From Bacteroidales bacterium (lineage in GTDB: Bacteria; Bacteroidota; Bacteroidia; Bacteroidales; P3): DNA of 8,137 nucleotides. Within the stretch, counting starts at the first letter, position 1; every line of letters starts with the position of its first letter. The position numbers and the translations under genes were made by a program. The notes below the pieces were generated by a model, which was given only the letters and a program-made list of their open reading frames with translations, searched no databases and was not told the DNA's origin. Positions 1 to 7,654 of the stretch are shown here, piece by piece. The stretch is taken from NCBI GenBank assembly GCA_023227645.1, contig JALNVJ010000063.1, positions 1 to 8,137 of the forward strand. The letters are read 5' to 3'.

Positions 1-1
1 G

Positions 2-1387
2 AAAGACATCCCTATTGAGGCTTTGTATGGAGTACAATCTTTAAGAGGTTTTGAAAACTTCCATATTTCAAACGAAAAACATTGTGATTACCCTAACTTT
101 ATAAAAGGATTTGCCCTAACAAAAAAAGGTGCTGCAATAGCTAACCATAAACAAAACCTTCTTTCAGACATACAATTTGAAACTATTTGTAAGGCATGTG
201 ACGAAATTTACGAAGGAAAATGGCATGAAAACTTCCTATCTGATATGATTCAAGGAGGTGCAGGAACTACAATGAATATGAATGCAAATGAAGTAATCGC
301 AAACCGCGGGCTTCAACTTATGGGAAAAGAACCTGGCCAATATGAATTCCTTTCTCCAAACGACCAGGTAAACTGCTCTCAGTCAACAAATGATGCTTAT
401 CCAACTGCCCTACATTTTGGGTTGTACATGGAAAGTAAAAATCTAATTGACGCCTTAGAAAAAATTATATCTTCTTTAAACAAAAAGGCTGAAGAGTTTG
501 CAGAAGTTATTAAGATGGGTCGTACCCAACTTCAAGATGCCGTTCCTATGACATTAGGTCAATCTTTTAAAGCATTTGCTGATGCACTAGATGCTGAGAA
601 AAAAAGATTAATTGAAGAAATTAAACAATTTTTAGTTGTTAATATGGGAGCAACTGCAATTGGTACAGGAATCTGTTCTCAACCAGGATATAGCAAATTA
701 TGTGTTGATGCACTTAGAGATATTACAGGTTGGGATATTACACTTACAGGCAACTTAGTTGAGTCAACTCACGACACCTCTGTTTTAGTAGGACTTTCTT
801 CTCAACTTCGTCGTATTGCCCTAAAAACAATTAAAATATGTAATGACCTTCGCTTAATGGGCTCTGGTCCAAGAGCAGGTATCCATGAAATATTCCTTCC
901 AGAAATGCAACCAGGTAGTTCAATTATGCCAGGAAAAGTTAATCCAGTTATCCCTGAAGTAGTTAATCAAATATGCTATAAAGTTATTGGAAACGACACA
1001 ACAGTTATGCTTGGAAGTGAAAATGCTCAATTAGAATTAAATGTTATGGAACCAGTTATGGCATTCTCATTATTCAATTCTCTTGAACTTCTCGTAAATG
1101 GATTTGATACTCTAAGAACTAAATGTATTGATGATATTAAGGCTGACGTTGCAAACTGTAGACATCAAGTTCGACATTCAATTGGAATCGTAACTGCATT
1201 AAATCCAATAATTGGATATAAGAGTTCAACAAAAATTGCAAAAGAAGCTATAGAAACAGGAAAGGGTGTTTACGAACTCGTTCTTGAGCACGACATTCTA
1301 TCAAAAGAAGACCTTGACACAATCCTACTTCCTAAAAATATGATTGAACCAGTTAAGTTGGATATTAAACCAAGACGAATTCTATAA
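2..1387 (+). CDS. aspA: Aspartate ammonia-lyase (aspartase), 5'-truncated by window edge
   Basis: Cytoplasmic enzyme that reversibly deaminates L-aspartate to fumarate and ammonia; in anaerobes it feeds fumarate respiration. The frame is open from base 2 (reading KDIPIEALYGVQSLRG), so the true start lies left of the window and the TTG at 23 is only an internal Leu codon. About 461 residues are visible against roughly 470-480 for the family, so little is missing. Visible motifs are GGAGTTMNMNANEVIANR (257-310), SQSTNDAYPTA (377-409), GRTQLQDAVP (518-547) and the fumarase/aspartase signature GSSIMPGKVNP (914-946) with the active-site loop Ser. The text after the signature (PEVVNQICYKVIGNDTT, then SIGIVTALNPIIG) follows E. 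coli AspA rather than class II fumarase, and the Gln in GRTQLQD also matches AspA. It ends at TAA 1385-1387 and is followed by its own terminator, so it is separate from the smpB operon. Confidence 0.96.
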   Translation, partial: KDIPIEALYGVQSLRGFENFHISNEKHCDYPNFIKGFALTKKGAAIANHKQNLLSDIQFETICKACDEIYEGKWHENFLSDMIQGGAGTTMNMNANEVIANRGLQLMGKEPGQYEFLSPNDQVNCSQSTNDAYPTALHFGLYMESKNLIDALEKIISSLNKKAEEFAEVIKMGRTQLQDAVPMTLGQSFKAFADALDAEKKRLIEEIKQFLVVNMGATAIGTGICSQPGYSKLCVDALRDITGWDITLTGNLVESTHDTSVLVGLSSQLRRIALKTIKICNDLRLMGSGPRAGIHEIFLPEMQPGSSIMPGKVNPVIPEVVNQICYKVIGNDTTVMLGSENAQLELNVMEPVMAFSLFNSLELLVNGFDTLRTKCIDDIKADVANCRHQVRHSIGIVTALNPIIGYKSSTKIAKEAIETGKGVYELVLEHDILSKEDLDTILLPKNMIEPVKLDIKPRRIL

Positions 1388-1419
1388 ATAATAAGTTAAT
1401 CCTTATTAAATTTCTGATT

Positions 1420-1463
1420 AAGAAAGTCTTTCTTTAAATAAAGGAAGACTTTCTTTGTTTTTT
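1420..1463 (+). terminator. Intrinsic terminator of aspA
   Basis: A 16-bp stem is formed by 1420-1435 (AAGAAAGTCTTTCTTT) and 1440-1455 (AAAGGAAGACTTTCTT), with one G-U wobble, a 4-base AAAT loop and a T6 run at 1458-1463. It lies 32 bp after the aspA stop and upstream of the smpB promoter, so it should insulate the two units. A small 7-bp hairpin (TAATAAG/CTTATTA, 1389-1408) sits just before it and may be incidental. Confidence 0.9.
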
Positions 1464-1486
1464 AGTAAATTATTTTAGAAAATTAC

Positions 1487-1494
1487 TATCTTTG
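1487..1494 (+). promoter_or_regulatory. Bacteroidota -7 promoter box (TATCTTTG) for the smpB operon
   Basis: TATCTTTG is an exact match to the Bacteroidota TAnnTTTG -7 element. No good -33 TTTG lies at the usual 19-21 bp spacing; the closest is TTAG at 1462-1465, and the TTTG at 1454-1457 is 29 bp away inside the terminator stem. Only six bases (CATCTT) separate the box from the smpB ATG, so the transcript should start at or within a few bases of the start codon. A TTG within the box is in frame with smpB but is best read as promoter sequence, not as a start codon. Confidence 0.75.
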
Positions 1495-1500
1495 CATCTT

Positions 1501-1968
1501 ATGGTTAAGGGAGAAAAACATATAATTGATATTAGAAATAAGAGAGCGTCGTTTGAATACTTCTTCATCCAAACATATATTGCTGGGATGCAATTGTGTG
1601 GAACTGAAATTAAATCAATCAGAGAAGGAAAAGTAAATTTAACAGATGCATATTGCACATTTCTGGGTAATGAGCTTTGGGTTAACGAACTACACATTGC
1701 TGAATATCGTTTTGGCTCCTACTATAATCACGAAGTTAAACGATCACGCAAACTACTCTTAAATAAGAATGAACTCAAAAAACTACAAGGAAAAACAAAA
1801 GAAAAGGGTCTAACAATAATACCCGTCCTCCTATTTATTGATAGTAGAGGTTATGCTAAACTCGAAATAGCTCTTGCAAAAGGAAAACATTCTTATGATA
1901 AAAGAGAATCAATAAAGCAAAGCGAATCTAAGCGTGAATTAGATAGAATGATGAAAAAACAATATTAG
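1501..1968 (+). CDS. smpB: SsrA-binding protein SmpB (trans-translation)
   Basis: SmpB binds tmRNA (SsrA) and brings it to ribosomes stalled on non-stop messages, so the nascent chain is tagged for proteolysis and the ribosome is released. The 155-residue length is normal. Family landmarks are NKRASFEYFF (residues 13-22), GTEIKSIREGKVNLTDAY (34-51), HIAEYRFGSYYNHEVKRSRKLLL (65-87), the KLEIALAKGKHSYDKRE core (120-136) and a basic C-terminal tail (RELDRMMKKQY) of the type that folds in the decoding channel. The ATG at 1501 is the only sensible start: the next in-frame Met (residue 30) is inside the conserved core, and the in-frame TTG at 1492 lies in the -7 promoter box. There is no Shine-Dalgarno sequence. 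It is first in a tight rightward cluster, with the next gene 45 bp downstream. The ssrA gene is not in this window. Confidence 0.97.
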   Translation: MVKGEKHIIDIRNKRASFEYFFIQTYIAGMQLCGTEIKSIREGKVNLTDAYCTFLGNELWVNELHIAEYRFGSYYNHEVKRSRKLLLNKNELKKLQGKTKEKGLTIIPVLLFIDSRGYAKLEIALAKGKHSYDKRESIKQSESKRELDRMMKKQY

Positions 1969-2013
1969 ATAACCACAAAGAAATAAAAATATAAACATAA
2001 TAAATCAATTTAT

Positions 2014-3978
2014 ATGATAAAGAAGTTAATCAGTTTGGTTTTTGCAATTCTTTTCACATTTGTTGGATATTCTCAAACAATTCCTTTTGGAAAAGGTTAT
2101 GTTATTAATGGGGAAATTCTTAACACATATGAAGGATTTGTTACTTTACGTTCATACTTTAGAGATGGTAACGAAAGAGTTGACACTGCATATATTGAAA
2201 ACAATAAATTCACTTTTCGCAGTCCAATTAATGAAGCAATCCCGGCCCTACTTACAATTAATGGGATGAGAGATTTTAGAATTTATCTTGAACCTACTAC
2301 CTATGAGATAAAAATTGATGCAAAACAAGCTAGCAACATAACAATAAAAGGCTCTAAGTGGACAGATAAGTGGAATGAAGTTACAAGACCTCTTGAAAAA
2401 GAAGATTATAATGTTCATCTAAGAAGATTAGAAAACTGGGTGATCAATAACCCTGAACATATATTTTGCGCTGATATAATTTCATCATACTTAGCATATA
2501 GATGGGATTACGAAGAACTTTTCAAAACCCTCAACACTCTTTTGAAGCCAGCAACCCAAACATATCACTACCTTAAACTTAGAGAAAGAGAAAAAACTCT
2601 ACAATCAATTGCAGTTGGACAAAATGCTCCAGATTTCACTCTTAAGAATACAAGTGGCAAGACCATTAATTTATACAAACAATTAAATGGGAAGAAATTT
2701 CTATTAGTTGATTTTTGGGCATCATGGTGCAAGCCTTGTAGAGAAGAAAATCCAAACCTGGTTATAGCCTACAATAAATATAATTCAAAGGGATTTGATA
2801 TTTTAGGAGTTTCATTAGATGTGGATAAAAAAATGTGGGAACAAGCTATTAAAGATGACAAATTGCAATGGGAACAAGTTTCTGACCTAAAGCTTTGGGA
2901 TAGTGAAGCTGCAAAAAAATATCTAATTACTGCCATTCCTTATAATGTTCTTATTGATAATAAAGGTTTAATAATTGCAAAAAACCTTAAAGCAGAAGAA
3001 CTAGTTAATAAATTAGAAGAACTAACTAGCACCTATGGATATTCAATAAGTGGTAATGTAGCAGGGATTTCAGATGGGAATGTTAAACTAAACCTTTTAC
3101 TTGAATCAGGAGAGAAGAAAACCTTTAACTCAAAGATAAGAGACGGGAAATTTGAATTTAAAGGCGTTGTTGATTTTGTTTGCGTAGCTCAAATTGAACT
3201 TCCAACTAAGGACGGAGACTTTTCTTTCTTTATGGAAAACAATACAATTAAGATAACAGGATCTAAAGAAGATTTAGAAAACATATCAATTAAAGGCTCC
3301 GAAAAAAATGATATTTATGCAAACCTTATAAATAGGTGTAATAAATCGTCAAACCCTATTCAATCTCTAATGAATGATGTATCAAAAAATCCAACCACAT
3401 TCTACGCTCCACTTATTATCAGCAATTATTTAGCTGCTTATTTAAGTGATAACGAACTAAAAGAAATTGTTTCATTACTTAATAATGATGCAAAAAGAAT
3501 GTATCAATACAAACTTCTACAAGACTATATTGCAGAAATTCAAAAGGAAGAAAAGGTTGGAGAAAAATTTATTGACTTCACACTTCCAAATACAAATGGA
3601 ATAGATATTAAAGCTTCCGACTATATTAAAGACAAGAAATATGTATTAATTGATTTTTGGGCATCATGGTGTGTTCCTTGTAGAACTGAAAGTAAATATT
3701 TAGTTCAAGCCTATAATAAATTCCATTCTAAAGGATTTGATGTTCTTGGTGTTTCTCTCGATAAAGACAAGACAAAATGGATAAAAGGTATTAACGATGA
3801 TGGGTTGGTATGGGAAAACGTTTCCGACTTACTCCAATGGAATAGCATTGTTGTTAAACTCTACAAATTAGAATCTATCCCTCAAAACATTTTGGTTGAC
3901 CAAGAAGGGAATATTGTGGCACGCAACCTTAGAGGAGAAAACATAATGACAACACTTAATCAATTCTTTTCAAAATAA
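2014..3978 (+). CDS. Exported tandem DUF4369-thioredoxin (TlpA/ResA-like) protein with two CXXC sites
   Basis: Predicted periplasmic thiol-disulfide oxidoreductase of 654 residues. A Sec signal peptide is visible (MIKKL, hydrophobic to about residue 17, likely cleavage near GYS-Q at 20/21); no lipobox Cys is present. The mature protein is a duplicated module. Residues about 27-112 and 342-428 are DUF4369-like beta domains, each ending in a similar IKGS strand. Each is followed by a helical linker and a TlpA/ResA thioredoxin domain, at about 200-337 and 514-654. The active sites are WCKPC (C239, C242) and WCVPC (C553, C556), with cis-Pro candidates P309 and P623. By hand alignment the two thioredoxin domains are about 50% identical and share a 22-base exact match (2708-2729 and 3650-3671). 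Related Bacteroidota proteins usually carry one module. Both sites look intact, so both could be redox-active; substrates are unknown. The gene lies 45 bp after smpB and 10 bp before the first YitT gene, suggesting cotranscription. Confidence 0.9.
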   Translation: MIKKLISLVFAILFTFVGYSQTIPFGKGYVINGEILNTYEGFVTLRSYFRDGNERVDTAYIENNKFTFRSPINEAIPALLTINGMRDFRIYLEPTTYEIKIDAKQASNITIKGSKWTDKWNEVTRPLEKEDYNVHLRRLENWVINNPEHIFCADIISSYLAYRWDYEELFKTLNTLLKPATQTYHYLKLREREKTLQSIAVGQNAPDFTLKNTSGKTINLYKQLNGKKFLLVDFWASWCKPCREENPNLVIAYNKYNSKGFDILGVSLDVDKKMWEQAIKDDKLQWEQVSDLKLWDSEAAKKYLITAIPYNVLIDNKGLIIAKNLKAEELVNKLEELTSTYGYSISGNVAGISDGNVKLNLLLESGEKKTFNSKIRDGKFEFKGVVDFVCVAQIELPTKDGDFSFFMENNTIKITGSKEDLENISIKGSEKNDIYANLINRCNKSSNPIQSLMNDVSKNPTTFYAPLIISNYLAAYLSDNELKEIVSLLNNDAKRMYQYKLLQDYIAEIQKEEKVGEKFIDFTLPNTNGIDIKASDYIKDKKYVLIDFWASWCVPCRTESKYLVQAYNKFHSKGFDVLGVSLDKDKTKWIKGINDDGLVWENVSDLLQWNSIVVKLYKLESIPQNILVDQEGNIVARNLRGENIMTTLNQFFSK

Positions 3979-3988
3979 ATAATCCTAT

Positions 3989-4894
3989 ATGCTTAATAAC
4001 AAACCAATACAGAGGATTAAAAAAACCTCTATGGGCAAAATCATCTTACAATACTCAATGATAGGACTTGGAATTCTAATGTACACCTTTGCATGGTCGG
4101 TTTTCCTTATTCCTCAACAAATAATTGGAGGTGGAGTTGCTGGTATTGCATCCATAATATTTATTGGGACAGGTATTCCTGTGGGATTATCCAATCTACT
4201 AATCAACATTGTCCTCCTTCTAATTGGCATAAAAACCCTTGGAGGTAAATTTGGAATAAACACAGTTATTGGGATAATTATAGCATCTCTTGCATTTATC
4301 CTTTGGCAACAAATAATTCATATCGAACAATATATTGATGCAACACAATTCGAACCATTTATGTGTGCTATTATTGGTGCTGGAATTTCTGGAGTTGGAA
4401 TTGGAACAACATTCAACTACGGAGGAAACTCTGGAGGCACAGATATTATTGCTCTAATTATTACTAAGTATAAGAATATAAGTGCTGGAACAGTAATTTT
4501 GTATATAGATATTTTCATTATTATATCTGCATTCATTCTCCCAGGCATGACAATAACAAATATTGTTTATGGATATGTTGTTATGTTTGTTTTCACCTAT
4601 GTTTTAGACCTAACAATTGAAGGCAATAAACAATCATATCAAATATTGGTATTCTCTAATAATACAGATATTATTGCTGATGCAATAGGCAATGAAGTCA
4701 AACGTGGAGTAACTATTATTGATGCACATGGTTGGTATTCAAAAAAAGATCAAAAAATCTTAATGGTAATTGCACGTAAGCAAGATAAGGTTGAAATAAT
4801 GAGAATAATTAAGTCTTTAGACCCTAATGCCTTTATCTCTATCGGCAAAACCCAAGGTGTGTTTGGACAAAATTTTGACACACTAAGACTATAG
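3989..4894 (+). CDS. YitT-family membrane protein (DUF161 + DUF2179), paralogue 1
   Basis: Integral inner-membrane protein of 301 residues with the full YitT-family layout. Hydrophobic segments fall at about 18-40, 45-62, 66-82, 91-108, 123-143, 167-185 and 191-209, although the exact helix count is uncertain. A soluble C-terminal DUF2179 domain follows (about 215-297), ending in AFISIGKTQGVFGQNF. Typical family motifs include FLIPQQIIGGGVAGIA (39-54), GGNSGGTDIIA (145-155) and EGNKQSYQILVFS (211-223). The function of the family is not established; transport or envelope roles have been suggested but the substrate is unknown. The first ATG is supported because its paralogue downstream aligns from the second residue on, while the later Met15 is Thr there. 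It begins 10 bp after the thioredoxin gene and is about 65% identical to the next gene. Confidence 0.93.
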   Translation: MLNNKPIQRIKKTSMGKIILQYSMIGLGILMYTFAWSVFLIPQQIIGGGVAGIASIIFIGTGIPVGLSNLLINIVLLLIGIKTLGGKFGINTVIGIIIASLAFILWQQIIHIEQYIDATQFEPFMCAIIGAGISGVGIGTTFNYGGNSGGTDIIALIITKYKNISAGTVILYIDIFIIISAFILPGMTITNIVYGYVVMFVFTYVLDLTIEGNKQSYQILVFSNNTDIIADAIGNEVKRGVTIIDAHGWYSKKDQKILMVIARKQDKVEIMRIIKSLDPNAFISIGKTQGVFGQNFDTLRL

Positions 4895-4918
4895 CAAATA
4901 ATATTCACCAAAACAATT

Positions 4919-4932
4919 ATAAGTTAACTTAT
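4919..4932. promoter_or_regulatory. Perfect 14-bp palindrome between the YitT genes, possible operator
   Basis: ATAAGTTAACTTAT is a perfect palindrome, extending to 4915-4936 with one mismatched pair. It sits in the 79-bp gap between the two YitT paralogues, about 42 bp before the second start codon. It has no loop and no T-run, so it does not look like a terminator. It could be a dimeric repressor site or chance in AT-rich DNA. No TAnnTTTG box is seen in this gap, so a separate promoter for the second paralogue is not supported. Confidence 0.3.
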
Positions 4933-4973
4933 TATTAACCTACATAACACAGAATTAAGATAACAAGAATACA

Positions 4974-5876
4974 ATGGTGAAAAAATCAATACAAAAAATA
5001 CGTAAAACTTCAACAGGAAAAATAATTTGGCAATACTCAATGATTGCACTTGGCATATTTATGTATGCATTTGCTTGGTCAGTTTTTCTAATTCCTAAAA
5101 GCATTGTTGGTGGTGGAGTTGTTGGTATTGCTTCAATAATTTATATTATCACAGGTTTTCCTGTGGGTATATCAAATTTTGTAATCAATATTATACTACT
5201 TCTTATTGGGTTTAAAATATTAGGAGGGAAATTTGGGCTTAATACAGTAATTGGAAGCCTAATTGCATCTTTTTCTTTTCTCTTCCTTCAACAAGGTATA
5301 GATATACAACATTATTTCGACCTAAATAAGTTTGACCCATTTATGAGTGCTGTTATTGGGGGAGCTATCTCTGGCCTTGGAATTGGATTATGCTTTGCCC
5401 ATGGAGGAAACTCAGGAGGAAGTGATGTTGTTGCACTAATCTATACTAAGTATCGCAATGTGAGTCCAGGTTCGGTTATCTTTGTTATTGATGCCATTGT
5501 TATAATTTCCTCAATAATTATTCCAGCTAACTCAATTGAAAGTATAATATATGGTTTTATTGTAATGGCAGTATTCACTTATTCCATAGACCTTGTTATT
5601 GAAGGGAATAAACAATCATATCAAATTCTAGTTTTCTCTCAAAACAATAGAACAATAGCAGATGCAATTGGTAAAGATATTAAAAGGGGAGTTACACTAT
5701 TAAACGGTGAAGGATGGTATTCTAAACAAGACCAAAAAGTATTGGTGGTTATTGCAAGAAAAGCTGAAAAAGTGGACATATTACGAGTAATCAAACAAAT
5801 AGACCCAACTGCCTTTATATCGATTGGAAAAACACAAGGCGTATTTGGTAAAAACTTCGACGACATTAAATTATAA
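4974..5876 (+). CDS. YitT-family membrane protein (DUF161 + DUF2179), paralogue 2
   Basis: A 300-residue integral membrane protein that aligns without gaps to the preceding gene, about 195 of 300 positions identical by hand count. Domain order is the same: hydrophobic segments to about residue 209, then a soluble DUF2179 domain (about 214-296) ending AFISIGKTQGVFGKNF. Conserved blocks include FLIPKSIVGGGVVGIA (38-53), GGNSGGSDVVA (144-154) and EGNKQSYQILVFS (210-222). The two copies differ most around residues 101-120 and 181-190, probably loops, and least in DUF2179, where the final GKTQGVFG block is identical. This fits tandem duplication with maintained core function and divergence in exposed segments, or formation of a heteromer. 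The transported or sensed compound is unknown. The next gene starts only 3 bp after its stop. Confidence 0.93.
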   Translation: MVKKSIQKIRKTSTGKIIWQYSMIALGIFMYAFAWSVFLIPKSIVGGGVVGIASIIYIITGFPVGISNFVINIILLLIGFKILGGKFGLNTVIGSLIASFSFLFLQQGIDIQHYFDLNKFDPFMSAVIGGAISGLGIGLCFAHGGNSGGSDVVALIYTKYRNVSPGSVIFVIDAIVIISSIIIPANSIESIIYGFIVMAVFTYSIDLVIEGNKQSYQILVFSQNNRTIADAIGKDIKRGVTLLNGEGWYSKQDQKVLVVIARKAEKVDILRVIKQIDPTAFISIGKTQGVFGKNFDDIKL

Positions 5877-5879
5877 ACA

Positions 5880-7568
5880 ATGATTAGTGTAAAATGGATA
5901 ATGGTTAATATTCTACAATCAAAAAACAAAAAATATTTTTGTTTATCCATTCTATTTCTTATCGTTGTATTAATTAGTTCATGTTCAAAATATGATTCAA
6001 TTGAAGATAAGAATATATTCTTTTATAACGAAAGCTCAAACATATCATCCCTAGACCCAGCCTTTGCAAAAGACCAAGCAATGATATGGGCAAACCTTCA
6101 AATCTTTAATGGCTTGGTTCAGCTCGATTCCTTATTGGAAGTTCAGCCCTCGATAGCCAAAAAATGGGAAATATCAGAAGACGGACTAACATATACATTC
6201 ACATTAAGAGATGATGTCTATTTTCATAAACACCCAATCTTTAAAGAAAAGAGAAGAAAAGTTATAGCATCCGACTTTGTATACAGCTTCAATAGAATAA
6301 TAGATGAAAAACTTGCATCACCAGGAGCATGGATATTCAACTTAGTTAAAACCACAACAACTAATCCAAAAACCTACTCTTTCTCGGCTCCAAACGACTC
6401 AATATTTCAAATCGTACTCAAGCAACCCTTCTCTCCATTTCTAGGACTACTCACAATGCCATACGCATCAGTTGTTCCAAAAGAAATTATTAAACACTAC
6501 GGCCAAGACTTTAGAAAAAACCCAGTAGGAACAGGACCATTCTATTTCCAGATGTGGAAAGAAGGAGTAAAATTAGTGTTGCTAAAAAACGAAGACTATT
6601 TTGAAAAAGACAGAAATGGAAAACCTCTACCCTATCTTGATGCAGTCAATATTAGCTTTATAATAGACAAACAATCAGTTTTCTTAGAATTTGTAAAAGG
6701 TAATATAGACTTTATTTCAGGCATAGATCCAAACTATAAAGATGAAATATTGACAAGAAATGGAGAACTACAAGAAAAGTATAAAAACAAAATTAATCTT
6801 ATAACTCAACCCTATTTAAATACAGAATACTTAGGCTTTTTAGTTGATAAGCAATTAAGCCCAAAAGATAACCCTCTTCAAAATAAGAAAATCCGTCAAG
6901 CAATTAACTATGGATTTGACAGAAAGAAGATGATTAAGTACCTCAGAAACAATATTGGATTAGCCGCAGAAAACGGAATCATACCAAAAGGATTAGCAGG
7001 ATTTGACACCAACACAACCTACGGATACACATATAACCCTCAGAAAGCAAAAGAATTATTAAAAGAAGCAGGCTACGAAAATGGTAAAGGACTCCCTCCA
7101 ATATCCCTCCAAACAACCTCAACCTACCTTGATTTATGCAAGTATATACAACAACAACTAAACCTACTAGGCTTCGATATCAAAGTTGATGTTAATCCCC
7201 CTGGAGCATTAAGAGAACAAATTGCCCAATCAAAATCGATGTGGTTTAGAGGAAGTTGGATAGCCGATTATCCTGATGCAGAAAACTATCTATCCCTTTT
7301 CTACTCACCAAATTTCTGTCCCAAAGGACCAAACTACACCCATTTTTCCAATAAAACATACGATAAACTCTACGAAAAAGCACAAAAAGAAACCTCAACA
7401 CAAAAGAGATCGGAACTATATAAGCAAATGGACAGGTTGATAATGGAAGAAGCCCCAATTGTAGTTCTATACTACGACCAAGTCCTTCGCTTTGTACAAA
7501 AAAACATAGAAGGCCTATCCTCAAATCCAATGAACCTACTAATCCTCAAACACGTTAAAAAGAACTAG
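5880..7568 (+). CDS. Family-5 (peptide/nickel-type) solute-binding lipoprotein of an ABC transporter
   Basis: Extracytoplasmic substrate-binding protein of the SBP_bac_5 (OppA/DppA/NikA) class, which delivers peptides or similar solutes to an ABC permease. The N-terminus is a lipoprotein signal (LFLIVVLISSC, Cys35). Family landmarks are SLDPAFAKD (57-65), PSIAKKWEISEDGLTYTF (90-107), the PVGTGPFYF signature (215-223), IRQAINYGFDRKKMI (338-352), YNPQKAKELLKEAGY (385-399), SWIADYPDAENYLSLFYSP (459-477) and the closing APIVVLYYD (525-533). At 562 residues it is full length. Two starts are possible: ATG 5880, 3 bp after the previous stop, or ATG 5901 (Met8), which gives a more usual lipoprotein signal of 27 residues. 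No permease or ATPase gene is in the window, so partners must be encoded elsewhere or the protein acts alone. The ligand cannot be inferred. It is the last gene of the apparent operon. Confidence 0.92.
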   Translation: MISVKWIMVNILQSKNKKYFCLSILFLIVVLISSCSKYDSIEDKNIFFYNESSNISSLDPAFAKDQAMIWANLQIFNGLVQLDSLLEVQPSIAKKWEISEDGLTYTFTLRDDVYFHKHPIFKEKRRKVIASDFVYSFNRIIDEKLASPGAWIFNLVKTTTTNPKTYSFSAPNDSIFQIVLKQPFSPFLGLLTMPYASVVPKEIIKHYGQDFRKNPVGTGPFYFQMWKEGVKLVLLKNEDYFEKDRNGKPLPYLDAVNISFIIDKQSVFLEFVKGNIDFISGIDPNYKDEILTRNGELQEKYKNKINLITQPYLNTEYLGFLVDKQLSPKDNPLQNKKIRQAINYGFDRKKMIKYLRNNIGLAAENGIIPKGLAGFDTNTTYGYTYNPQKAKELLKEAGYENGKGLPPISLQTTSTYLDLCKYIQQQLNLLGFDIKVDVNPPGALREQIAQSKSMWFRGSWIADYPDAENYLSLFYSPNFCPKGPNYTHFSNKTYDKLYEKAQKETSTQKRSELYKQMDRLIMEEAPIVVLYYDQVLRFVQKNIEGLSSNPMNLLILKHVKKN

Positions 7569-7654
7569 TTTTATCAACTTGCCACTTTGTCCGCAAAGAA
7601 ATCCCACACGAGTTAAACGTTCTATTTTCAGCCCTTAGTTTCTTTGATCAAAAA
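7569..7654. other. Noncoding spacer after the solute-binding protein gene
   Basis: No gene is seen here. It contains a short hairpin CTTTG-TCCG-CAAAG (7585-7598) without a T-run, and a 10-bp palindrome TTTGATCAAA (7643-7652) immediately before the 22-bp array. Neither is a convincing terminator for the operon. Confidence 0.6.

Noticed and set aside
23..25. TTG as the aspA start codon
   Set aside because: The frame stays open and homologous to aspartase (KDIPIEA) from base 2, so the gene continues beyond the left edge.
1492..1494. TTG as the smpB start codon
   Set aside because: It is part of the TATCTTTG promoter box; the ATG nine bases later gives the usual protein length.
1470..1697. Minus-strand open frame of 75 codons over the smpB promoter and 5' half
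   Set aside because: It lies opposite the well-conserved smpB reading frame and overlaps the terminator-promoter region; its peptide shows no family features.
2042..2269. Plus-strand 75-codon frame within the start of the thioredoxin-like gene
   Set aside because: It is out of frame with a gene that has a clear signal peptide and DUF4369 domain.
5639..5950. Minus-strand open frame of 103 codons over the end of YitT paralogue 2
   Set aside because: It is antisense to a conserved DUF2179 domain and the start of the binding-protein gene; no promoter or recognisable domain supports it.
7246..7530. Minus-strand open frame of 94 codons inside the binding-protein gene
   Set aside because: It is antisense to conserved SBP_bac_5 motifs and has no supporting signal.
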